A stretch of DNA of 6,799 nucleotides from Caulobacterales bacterium. Lineage in GTDB: Bacteria; Pseudomonadota; Alphaproteobacteria; Caulobacterales; Caulobacteraceae. Where the stretch lies: NCBI GenBank assembly GCA_947480815.1, contig CANKEA010000063.1, positions 1-6,799 on the forward strand. The letters run 5' to 3'. Each line of letters starts with the position of its first letter. The stretch's first letter is position 1. Both the position numbers and the translations under genes were made by a program. This document shows positions 1 to 5,501 of this stretch, piece after piece. The notes under the pieces are model-generated. The model searched no databases. It was not told where the DNA came from and worked only from the letters and a program-made list of their open reading frames with translations.

Positions 1-1040
1 CCGTCCTGCCCGATGGCGTTCACGCTTCGCGCTCACCGCAGGCCGGGTTGGAACTTTTGTTCGACCTTTTGACACTTGACGATGTCCTGTCCCAGCGTGG
101 GTTGGAGCCACCGCCGATACTGACCCGTGCAATCGACCGGCTGTCGAATGCCGTGCGTTTTTTCACCTTAAGTGACGGCCACCTCGCGTCTTTCCAGGGT
201 GGACAGTCGGTGCGCGCCGCCCGGATCGCCGCTGCCTTGGCGCAGGATTCCGGCATGGCCAGTCCGCCGGATGCGGTCCCGCTCAGTGGCTATCACCGAC
301 TGATCGGTGAGGGGCTGCTGGTCATGGTCGACGCGGGCGCGCCGGCCCAGGGCGACTTTTCGGTTTTGGCCTGCGCCCAACCCTTCGCGATTGAGGTGGT
401 CTGCGGTCGTGACCGGCTGATCACCAACAGCGGCTGGAGCCCCGACGGTGCCGCACCGCCAGCCTTCCGCCTTGTCGATGCCGCCTCGACCTTGGCATTG
501 GGGGAGTCCTCGGTGGGCGAGCCGCTCTCGGGCCTATCGGCGGCTCTGCTGGGGCCCTGCCTTGTCGGAGCGCCGCGCCAAGTCATGGCGCGCTGCCATG
601 ATGGGCCGGAGGGCACGTGGTTGGACCTAAGCCACGACGCCTGGGGACCGCGCTTTGGCCTTCGCCACGTTCGGCGACTGTTCCTGGATCGGGTGCAGAA
701 CCAGCTTCGAGGCGAGGACCGGCTTGATCTGATCGGCACAAAGCCGCGCACGACCAAGTCTGCCCGCCCGCGCCACCTGCCCTTTGCCGTGCGATTTCAC
801 CTGCATCCCGACGCGCGGGCCTCGCTCGCGCGCGACCAAAAGAGCGTGCTGATTCGCGGCCCCTCCAACCAGGGCTGGTGGTTGCGCAGCGATGCACCTG
901 AAGTGTTGATCGACCCCAGTTTCCATTTCGCGGACGGAACGCCTCGAAGCTCCAGCCAAGTGGTGCTGATGGGCCGCGCTCGTTCGGACATCGGTGGCCG
1001 TGTGCGCTGGAAACTGGCCCTTGCTGACGCTGGAACTTGA
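1..1040 (+). CDS. Heparinase II/III family protein (5'-truncated)
   Basis: The reading frame is open from the left edge (first full codon at 3) to TGA at 1038-1040, giving 345 visible residues; the N-terminal part lies outside the window. A TTG at 48 could be taken as a start, but the codons before it read DGVHASRSPQAGLELLFD, which matches the conserved DGgHasRSP stretch of this family, so the gene clearly continues upstream. Later family landmarks are SGYHRL, VDAG and GRDRLITNSGW near residues 95-145, SHDAWGPRFGLRHVRRLF, LRGEDRLD, and VRFHLHP followed by a beta-rich C-terminus ending QVVLMG. The family (PF07940) contains polysaccharide lyases; in alphaproteobacteria this subgroup usually sits beside purH and its substrate is unknown to me. 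A lyase role is therefore only family-level. Where many relatives have an AHAG-like motif, this protein reads LACAQPFAIE, so a histidine may be missing. It lies just upstream of purH but is probably not needed for purH transcription. Confidence 0.85.
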   Translation, partial: VLPDGVHASRSPQAGLELLFDLLTLDDVLSQRGLEPPPILTRAIDRLSNAVRFFTLSDGHLASFQGGQSVRAARIAAALAQDSGMASPPDAVPLSGYHRLIGEGLLVMVDAGAPAQGDFSVLACAQPFAIEVVCGRDRLITNSGWSPDGAAPPAFRLVDAASTLALGESSVGEPLSGLSAALLGPCLVGAPRQVMARCHDGPEGTWLDLSHDAWGPRFGLRHVRRLFLDRVQNQLRGEDRLDLIGTKPRTTKSARPRHLPFAVRFHLHPDARASLARDQKSVLIRGPSNQGWWLRSDAPEVLIDPSFHFADGTPRSSSQVVLMGRARSDIGGRVRWKLALADAGT

Positions 1041-1066
1041 CGAATGTGCGCGTCGCGAGCATCTCC
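1037..1066 (+). promoter_or_regulatory. Candidate purH promoter (-35 good, -10 weak)
   Basis: TTGACG at 1037-1042 overlaps the TGA stop of the heparinase-family gene and matches the alphaproteobacterial housekeeping -35 element. A -10 at 17 bp spacing would be CATCTC (1060-1065), a poor match. If used, transcription would begin near 1072, exactly where the first stem of the ZTP aptamer begins. That positional fit is the main support. Confidence 0.35.
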
Positions 1067-1072
1067 GGCGTG

Positions 1073-1149
1073 CCCGCGTAACTGGCGCTAGAGGTGGTTC
1101 ACCACCGGGGAGCGCGGGTCCTCACTGAGGAAATGCCGCGCGCCTGGGC
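1073..1149 (+). promoter_or_regulatory. ZTP (pfl) riboswitch aptamer upstream of purH
   Basis: The region folds and reads like the ZTP/ZMP aptamer (Rfam pfl/ZTP class). P1 is CCCGCG (1073-1078) with CGCGGG (1113-1118). The conserved internal segment ACTGGCG lies at 1081-1087. P2 is GGTGG (1093-1097) with CCACC (1102-1106) closed by a TTCA loop, and is followed directly by the conserved GGGGAGCG (1107-1114). A linker hairpin CCTC/GAGG (1120-1130) leads to the 3' domain, GCC (1135-1137) pairing with GGC (1147-1149) around a loop containing CGCC and then TGG. The diagnostic pseudoknot forms between GGCG (1084-1087) and CGCC (1141-1144). The ligand ZMP (AICAR) is the substrate of PurH's first activity, so placement before purH fits. 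Identity rests on remembered consensus plus covering base pairs; a covariance-model search was not possible. Confidence 0.93.
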
Positions 1150-1169
1150 TCCGTTCTAACGATGGAGCT
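1147..1169 (+). promoter_or_regulatory. Riboswitch expression platform sequestering the purH SD
   Basis: GGCTCCGT (1147-1154) can pair with ATGGAGCT (1162-1169) around a 7-nt loop: six Watson-Crick pairs plus two G-U wobbles. The right arm contains the Shine-Dalgarno GGAG (1164-1167), eight bases before the purH ATG at 1176. The left arm shares bases 1147-1149 with the 3' strand of the ZTP aptamer, so the aptamer and the anti-SD hairpin exclude each other. No U-run follows, so this looks like a translational rather than a transcriptional switch. Ligand binding would free the SD and turn purH on. Confidence 0.7.
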
Positions 1170-1175
1170 ATCATC

Positions 1176-2771
1176 ATGCCTGCCGCCCCTGATTTTCCGC
1201 CTTCGCCCGACCTGGTGCCGGTCCGCCGCGCTCTGCTGTCGGTCTCTGACAAGGCCGGCTTAATCGAGGCCGCCAAGGCGCTGAGCGATTTGGGCGTCGA
1301 ACTGGTTTCGACGGGCGGCACGCGGGCGGCCATCGTTGCTGCCGGCCTCGCTGTTAAGGACATCAGCGAGCTGACCGGTTTTCCCGAGATGATGGACGGG
1401 CGGGTCAAGACCTTGCACCCGGTGGTGCACGGCGGCCTGCTGGGTGTGCGCGACGCCCCGTCCCACGCGGCGGCCATGAGCCAGCATGGCATCGGCCAAA
1501 TCGATCTCATTTATGTGAATCTATACCCCTTCAGTCAGACCGTAGCGGCCGGAGGCGGCTACGACGTCTGCGTCGAGAACATCGATATCGGGGGTCCGGC
1601 TATGATCCGGTCCGGCTCGAAGAACCATGGGTATGTGGCGGTCGCGACCTCGCCGGCCGATATGCAAGACATCCTCGGCGTGCTCGCGGAGACGGGTGGC
1701 TCTACCAACCTGGCGTTGCGCAAGGCCCTGGCTGCGCGGGCCTATGCGGTGACGGCAGCCTATGACGCGGCGATCAGCGCCTGGTTCGCCGCACAGCTGG
1801 GCGACGACTTTCCCGCCCACAAGACCATCGCCGGCCAACTCGTCCAGACCATGCGCTATGGCGAGAACCCGCACCAGAAGGCGGCGTTTTACCGGACCAG
1901 CGAGTCGCGTCCGGGGGTGGCAACGGCGCTGCAGTGGCAAGGCAAGGAACTCAGCTACAACAATATCAACGATACCGACGCCGCCTTCGAATTGGTCAGC
2001 GAGTTTGACCGGAAGAACGGACCGGCCTGCGCTATTATCAAGCACGCCAATCCCTGCGGCGTGGCGACCGGAAAGACCCTGTTTGAAGCCTATGGCCGCG
2101 CCCTAGCCTGCGATCCGACCAGCGCTTTTGGCGGCATAATCGCCTGCAACACCCGGCTAGACGCGGCGACAACCGTTGAAATCCTCAAGCTTCTGACCGA
2201 GGTGGTGATCGCTCCCGAGGTCGATGATGAGGCGGCCGCCCTGTTCGCGGCCAAAAAGAACGTCCGCCTGTTGACCACCGGCGCCATGGCCGATCCGCTC
2301 AGCGTGGGCTTGACCTTCAAGTCCGTCGCGGGGGGCTTCCTGGTGCAGGACCGCGATGCTGCGCGCCTGACGGCGGCGGGTTTAAAAGTCGTGACCAAGC
2401 GCGCGCCGACGGACGAAGAGACCCAAGACATGCTCTTCGCATTCACCATCGCCAAACACGTAAAGTCCAACGCCGTCGTCTATGCGCGCGCCGGTCAGAC
2501 GTTGGGCGTGGGGGCCGGCCAAATGAACCGCAAGGATAGCGCCCGCATTGCCGCGCTTCGTGCCGCCGATTTCGGCCTTGACCTGACTGGCAGCGCCTGC
2601 GCTTCGGAGGCCTTCTTCCCGTTCCCGGATGGCTTGATTCAGGCCGCAGATGCGGGCTGCACCGCGGTCATCCAGCCTGGTGGTTCCATCGGCGATCAGA
2701 AGGTGATCGACGCCGCAGACGAGCGCGGCCTGGCCATGGTGTTCACTGGCGTTCGGGTCTTCCGGCACTAA
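1176..2771 (+). CDS. purH: Bifunctional AICAR transformylase / IMP cyclohydrolase
   Basis: PurH performs the last two steps of de novo purine synthesis in the cytoplasm: 10-formyl-THF plus AICAR (ZMP) gives FAICAR, which is then cyclised to IMP. The 531 residues match the usual full length. The N-terminal MGS-like cyclohydrolase domain shows [10 protein letters not shown] (20-29), STGGT (45-49) and DGRVKTLHP (74-82). The transformylase domain shows [10 protein letters not shown] (226-235), [15 protein letters not shown], and the catalytic Lys-His pair K289-H290 in [43 protein letters not shown] and the C-terminal [15 protein letters not shown] follow. ATG at 1176 has GGAG eight bases upstream, and the conserved core begins about 17 residues in, as expected. 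It is preceded by a ZTP riboswitch, so expression is probably raised when ZMP/ZTP builds up, for example on folate shortage. It converges with the membrane protein gene to its right. Confidence 0.98.
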   Translation: MPAAPDFPPSPDLVPVRRALLSVSDKAGLIEAAKALSDLGVELVSTGGTRAAIVAAGLAVKDISELTGFPEMMDGRVKTLHPVVHGGLLGVRDAPSHAAAMSQHGIGQIDLIYVNLYPFSQTVAAGGGYDVCVENIDIGGPAMIRSGSKNHGYVAVATSPADMQDILGVLAETGGSTNLALRKALAARAYAVTAAYDAAISAWFAAQLGDDFPAHKTIAGQLVQTMRYGENPHQKAAFYRTSESRPGVATALQWQGKELSYNNINDTDAAFELVSEFDRKNGPACAIIKHANPCGVATGKTLFEAYGRALACDPTSAFGGIIACNTRLDAATTVEILKLLTEVVIAPEVDDEAAALFAAKKNVRLLTTGAMADPLSVGLTFKSVAGGFLVQDRDAARLTAAGLKVVTKRAPTDEETQDMLFAFTIAKHVKSNAVVYARAGQTLGVGAGQMNRKDSARIAALRAADFGLDLTGSACASEAFFPFPDGLIQAADAGCTAVIQPGGSIGDQKVIDAADERGLAMVFTGVRVFRH

Positions 2772-2803
2772 ACCGCGGCGCAATCTCGACACCAAAACGC
2801 CGC

Positions 2804-2822
2804 CGGCCAAGGGGGGTGGCCG
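2804..2822. other. Hairpin in purH 3' region
   Basis: CGGCCA (2804-2809) and TGGCCG (2817-2822) form a perfect 6-bp stem around an AGGGGGG loop, 32 bases after the purH stop. No T-run follows on either strand, so it does not qualify as an intrinsic terminator by itself. It may simply protect a 3' end. Confidence 0.3.
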
Positions 2823-2831
2823 ACGACGCAA

Positions 2832-2860
2832 TATGGCACCTGAACGTGCATAGCCTTTTT
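2832..2860 (+). terminator. Weak rho-independent terminator candidate for purH
   Basis: TAT-GCAC (2832-2839, with G2835 bulged) pairs with GTGC-ATA (2846-2852) around a CTGAAC loop. Three bases later comes TTTTT (2856-2860). The position, 60 bases past the purH stop, is right, but the stem is short, bulged and AT-containing for such a GC-rich genome, so the call is tentative. Confidence 0.35.
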
Positions 2861-2898
2861 AGGGTCGGCGCGTGCTGGGGCGGCACCCGTCGAGCCGT

Positions 2899-2920
2899 CC
2901 AAGTCCAGAGGGTGACTTGG
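2899..2920. repeat. Inverted repeat CCAAGTC/GACTTGG
   Basis: CCAAGTC (2899-2905) and GACTTGG (2914-2920) are perfect complements separated by 8 bases. It lies between the convergent purH and transporter genes. There is no T-run on either strand, so it could be a processing or stabilising hairpin, or a binding site. I cannot decide between these. Confidence 0.35.
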
Positions 2921-2968
2921 TACATCTTAGAAATAGGGGTGCGCGGCCTCGGTTTAAGCCCAGCCCCA

Positions 2969-4108
2969 TCACGTTTTCGTGACGGAGCGCCGTTTCTTTG
3001 GTCTGTCCGGCGGGGCGGGCGGCACTAGCGGTGCTTCGCCGGGCTTGTATCCAACCCGGCTGCGGCCTGCGGATTCAGGATCGCCATTGCCCGATAGCAA
3101 CACCGCGATCCACCGGGACGCGGGGAACTGGGCCAAGATGATCATGGCCGTGACCGTCAGGGGGGTGGATAGAAACGCTCCCGGCAGGCCCCAGATCGCC
3201 GTCCAGAACGCCAGTGACAGCAGCAGGACCACGGGGTCCATGTTCAGGCTCTCGCCTTGCATGCGGGGCAAGACGATGTTGCCGACAATAAAATGGATAG
3301 CCGCCAGGGCGCAGATCAGCACCACTGCCGGCCCGTAGGTTGGAAACTGAACCAGGGCGAACACCGGCGGTAGCAGGACCGCCACCGCGCCGCCGATTAC
3401 TGGGATGTAGCAGACCATGAACATCAAGAAGGCCCAGAACAGGGCGTTATCGAGGTGGATTAGCGACATCACGATCCAGGCCGCCGCAGCGATGATCAGG
3501 CCGGTGACGGTCTGCACATAGAGGTACTGCTCAATCCCGTTGCGGATGCGTTCGAAGGCATGGATGGCGTTCTCGCGTGTCGCCCGATTTGGGAACAACG
3601 ACACCAGCTTCCGACGGAACCCGTGCTGCGAGGCGAACAGAAAGCCCATATAGACCAGGACGAACAGGGCGTTGGCCGCAAACCCCTTTAGGCCGGCAGC
3701 CGCAGGCGCGATGAATTTCATCGGGTCGAGCTGCTGGAACAGCTCACCCAGCGTGGGCGGTACGGCGATGTGAAATAGTCGCGCCGCCTGGGCGATCACG
3801 GCGTTGAACTTGGTGCCATAGCCGAGCAACTCGTTGACGAACCCAGCTCCGCTATCTGCGATCACATAGAGGGCCCCGCCAAAGAGCAGCGCCGATAGCA
3901 GCAGCGCCACGGGCAGGGCGACCCGGGCCGGCAGCCGGGCGCGATGGCTCAGCACTCGTACAAACCCGTCGATCAGAATGCTTAGAAACACCGCCAGGGC
4001 CAGGGGCGTGAGGATATCGCTCAGGGCGTAGGCGGCCGCGCCGATAGCGATGACCGCCACGATCGCCATGCAATGACGAATAACGGCCATCGAGTCGGAT
4101 TCGTCCAT
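2969..4108 (-). CDS. AI-2E family (PerM/YdgH-like) integral membrane protein
   Basis: A 379-residue inner-membrane protein of the AI-2E family (PF01594), whose members are about 340-400 residues with around eight membrane segments. Hydrophobic segments lie near residues 10-30, 32-50 and 62-85. A mostly soluble stretch follows (about 86-145), then further segments in the C-terminal two-thirds. Family hallmarks are the soluble-helix segment ENAIHAFERIRNGIEQYL, then IPVIGGAVAVLLPPVFALVQF, HFIVGNIVLPRMQG and WGLPGAFLSTPLTVTAMII. The tail is basic (RPKKRR) and probably cytoplasmic. Members include TqsA (AI-2 export) and sodium/proton antiporter-like or permease-like proteins, so the substrate here is unknown. 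I chose ATG at 4108. A TTG at 4123 (five residues longer, GAG five bases upstream) and an ATG at 4090 are alternatives, and none has a strong SD. Its stop TGA lies in the short palindrome TCACG-TTTT-CGTGA (2969-2982). It is transcribed alone, convergent to purH and divergent from cysD. Confidence 0.9.
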   Translation of the reverse strand: MDESDSMAVIRHCMAIVAVIAIGAAAYALSDILTPLALAVFLSILIDGFVRVLSHRARLPARVALPVALLLSALLFGGALYVIADSGAGFVNELLGYGTKFNAVIAQAARLFHIAVPPTLGELFQQLDPMKFIAPAAAGLKGFAANALFVLVYMGFLFASQHGFRRKLVSLFPNRATRENAIHAFERIRNGIEQYLYVQTVTGLIIAAAAWIVMSLIHLDNALFWAFLMFMVCYIPVIGGAVAVLLPPVFALVQFPTYGPAVVLICALAAIHFIVGNIVLPRMQGESLNMDPVVLLLSLAFWTAIWGLPGAFLSTPLTVTAMIILAQFPASRWIAVLLSGNGDPESAGRSRVGYKPGEAPLVPPAPPDRPKKRRSVTKT

Positions 4109-4485
4109 GGTCGGTAAACTCAATTCGGCTCAGGTTAGCGACGGATTGCTACGACCGAGGTCTGCACTATTGGGTCGCCTCAACAAGGTTTGCGTAGCAC
4201 GGGCTCGGACAGTTCGGAAATCATCGCACCCCGAAGTTGGCCTCCAGCGCCGCGAGATAACGGTGTCGAACGTCAGGCGAGCGGCCCTTAGGGCCTCTCT
4301 ACCGCACCGATGCGGAGTGGTACCGGTGCCCTAGGCTATTTCTCCTTAGGACAGGTCGGACTAATATCGGTGCCGCCGGGTTGGAGTTTTTCTAAGTCCC
4401 ACGCCAAGCTCCCTATCGAGACGCCGTCGCGTGCAACCCCTATAGGAGCGCCCCTGCGGTTCGCCGCACGCTTTTAGGAAAACCC
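4109..4485. other. Divergent intergenic region, rich in short inverted repeats
   Basis: These 377 bases between the transporter gene and cysD contain no coding region I can support. They should hold the promoters of both, but I found no convincing -35/-10 pair on either strand. Visible structure: GGCCC-TTA-GGGCC (4283-4295, then TCTCT), CCGCA-CCGA-TGCGG (4302-4315), an overlapping GCACCG/CGGTGC pair (4304-4309 with 4324-4329), CCTAGG with CCTTAGG (4330-4335 and 4344-4350), the palindrome CCTATAGG (4439-4446), and a hairpin next to the cysD ribosome site. The word CGGTGCC occurs twice (4324-4330 and 4368-4374). A long structured cysD leader or regulator sites are possible; I match it to no known RNA family. 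Confidence 0.5.
4448..4479 (+). promoter_or_regulatory. Hairpin plus U-run abutting the cysD Shine-Dalgarno
   Basis: TGCGG (4455-4459) and CCGCA (4464-4468) form a stem closed by a TTCG tetraloop. GCG (4448-4450) and CGC (4469-4471) can extend it across a CCCC bulge. TTTT (4472-4475) follows immediately, then the Shine-Dalgarno AGGA (4476-4479), six bases before the TTG start at 4486. The AGGA is what decides the cysD start. The hairpin resembles a terminator/attenuator, but the U-run is only four long, so it may instead just hold the ribosome site open. Confidence 0.45.
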
Positions 4486-5388
4486 TTGCCTAGTCTTACC
4501 CACCTGCAGCGCCTGGAAGCCGAGAGCATCCATATCATCCGCGAGGTTGCGGCGGAGTGCGAGCGGCCGGTGATGCTTTACTCGGTCGGTAAGGACAGCG
4601 CGGTGATGTTGCGACTGGCCGCCAAGGCTTTCTACCCGGCCAAGCCGCCGTTCCCGCTGCTGCACGTCGACACCACCTGGAAATTCCAGGCGATGTACGC
4701 GATGCGCGAGCAGATGGCGAAGTCGCTCGGGTTCGAGCTGATTGTGCACAAAAACCCCGAGGCCGTGGCCAGAAACATCAACCCGTTCGACCACGGTAGC
4801 GCCCTGCATACCGACATCTGGAAGACGCAGGGGCTCAAACAGGCGCTGGACGACGGTGGGTTCGACGCGGCCTTCGGCGGGGCTCGCCGCGACGAGGAAA
4901 AGAGCCGCGCCAAGGAGCGCATTTTCTCTTTCCGCTCTAAGGATCAACGCTGGGACCCTAAGAACCAGCGACCCGAGCTATGGCGGCTCTACAATACCAA
5001 GAAGCGTCCGGGTGAATCGATCCGCGTCTTTCCGATCTCCAACTGGACCGAGCTGGACGTCTGGCAATATATCCACCTAGAAAACATCCCGATCCCGGAC
5101 CTCTACTTGGCCAAGCCGAGGCCTGTGGTTGAGCGCGACGGTCAGCTGATCATGGTTGATGACGACCGCATGCGGCTAAATCCGGGCGAAATCCCACAGA
5201 TGAAGTCGGTGCGGTTCCGTACCCTGGGCTGCTACCCGCTGAGCGGGGCGGTTGAGAGCGACGCCTCCACCCTGCCGGACGTGATCCAGGAAATGCTTCT
5301 GGCGACAACCAGCGAGCGCCAGGGCCGGATGATTGACCACGACCAGGCCGCCTCGATGGAGAAGAAGAAGCAGGAGGGCTACTTCTGA
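4486..5388 (+). CDS. cysD: Sulfate adenylyltransferase subunit 2 (ATP sulfurylase small subunit)
   Basis: CysD is the catalytic subunit of the CysDN ATP sulfurylase, which adenylates sulfate with ATP to give APS and pyrophosphate, the first step of sulfate assimilation in the cytoplasm. It belongs to the PAPS-reductase/PP-loop ATPase family. The 300 residues compare with about 302 in E. coli, and the sequence is colinear: [19 protein letters not shown] (4-22), PP-loop SVGKDS (33-38), [27 protein letters not shown] (131-145), [45 protein letters not shown], and the C-terminal TTSERQGR...KKKQEGYF. The start is TTG at 4486 with AGGA six bases upstream. No ATG lies between it and the conserved N-terminus, so the rare start codon seems real. 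The last codons carry AGGAGGG (5372-5378), a strong ribosome site for an ATG overlapping the stop (TGATG). It is the first gene of a cysDN operon. Confidence 0.97.
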   Translation: MPSLTHLQRLEAESIHIIREVAAECERPVMLYSVGKDSAVMLRLAAKAFYPAKPPFPLLHVDTTWKFQAMYAMREQMAKSLGFELIVHKNPEAVARNINPFDHGSALHTDIWKTQGLKQALDDGGFDAAFGGARRDEEKSRAKERIFSFRSKDQRWDPKNQRPELWRLYNTKKRPGESIRVFPISNWTELDVWQYIHLENIPIPDLYLAKPRPVVERDGQLIMVDDDRMRLNPGEIPQMKSVRFRTLGCYPLSGAVESDASTLPDVIQEMLLATTSERQGRMIDHDQAASMEKKKQEGYF

Positions 5389-5501
5389 TGAAGCCGGTTG
5401 CCCGCTTCCGTCATCCCGGCCTTGAGCCGGGATTCAGCTTGAAATGCGCAGGCATGTGGGGCTTGGCGCCGCGCGGCGCGTTCGCCGGGGTTACGGGGTA
5501 A
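5388..5501 (+). CDS. Repeat-encoded 37-codon mini-ORF bridging cysD and cysN
   Basis: ATG at 5388 overlaps the cysD stop (TGATG) and has AGGAGGG nine bases upstream, the best Shine-Dalgarno in the window. The frame runs 37 codons to TAA at 5499-5501, which overlaps the cysN ATG (TAATG). The product begins [16 protein letters not shown] and ends GVTG. Nearly all of it is translated palindromic repeat: RHPGLEPG is the typical readout of the TCATCCCGGC...GCCGGGAT element. It has no recognisable domain and probably no protein function. Its likely effect is to carry ribosomes from cysD to cysN by stop/start coupling. The frame is seen directly; whether it is translated is inference. Confidence 0.45.
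   Translation: MKPVARFRHPGLEPGFSLKCAGMWGLAPRGAFAGVTG
5408..5496. repeat. Small palindromic intergenic repeat element between cysD and cysN
   Basis: The left end has a perfect 8-bp stem, ATCCCGGC (5413-5420) with GCCGGGAT (5426-5433), around CTTGA. The element ends are imperfect inverted copies: CCGTCATCCCGGC (5408-5420) against the complement of GCCGGGGTTACGG (5484-5496), 11 of 13 matching. Inside lies a perfect 14-bp palindrome, GCGCCGCGCGGCGC (5466-5479). TCATCCCGGCCTTGAGCCGG-type palindromes are abundant dispersed repeats in many alphaproteobacteria, which supports calling this a mobile or relic repeat. Copy number in this genome cannot be seen here. Confidence 0.65.

Noticed and set aside
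48..1040. Starting the heparinase-family gene at TTG 48
   Set aside because: The frame is open to the window edge, and the codons before 48 encode the conserved DGxHASRSP motif, so the true start is upstream of the window.
583..1062. Long open frame on the - strand opposite the heparinase-family gene (also 293-757 and 627-959)
   Set aside because: It is antisense to a gene with clear family motifs. The product is a low-complexity Arg/Ala/Gly-rich sequence typical of shadow frames in GC-rich DNA.
1147..1169. Reading the pre-purH hairpin as an intrinsic terminator
   Set aside because: The stem is not followed by any T-run and includes the SD, so SD sequestration explains it better.
1521..2045. 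174-codon frame on the - strand inside purH (also 1088-1510, 2090-2470, 2382-2831)
   Set aside because: Lies wholly or mostly opposite the conserved PurH core, shows no motif, and is explained by high GC codon use on the + strand.
2816..3028. 70-codon + strand frame in the convergent gap (and 2743-2925 on the - strand)
   Set aside because: It overlaps the 3' end of the transporter gene antisense, has no SD, and has no family resemblance.
4107..4334. 75-codon + strand frame in the transporter/cysD gap
   Set aside because: It starts inside the transporter start codon on the opposite strand, has no SD, is Arg-rich without motifs, and crosses several inverted repeats. Most likely chance.
4109..4485. 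SAM-II or another known sulfur riboswitch before cysD
   Set aside because: I looked for the conserved SAM-II blocks and other alphaproteobacterial leader motifs and could not find them. The hairpins present do not fit a class I know.
4474..4947. 157-codon frame on the - strand opposite the start of cysD (also 4632-4922; 5411-5851 and 6236-6640 opposite cysN)
   Set aside because: Antisense to strongly conserved CysD and CysN segments, with no domain and no ribosome site.
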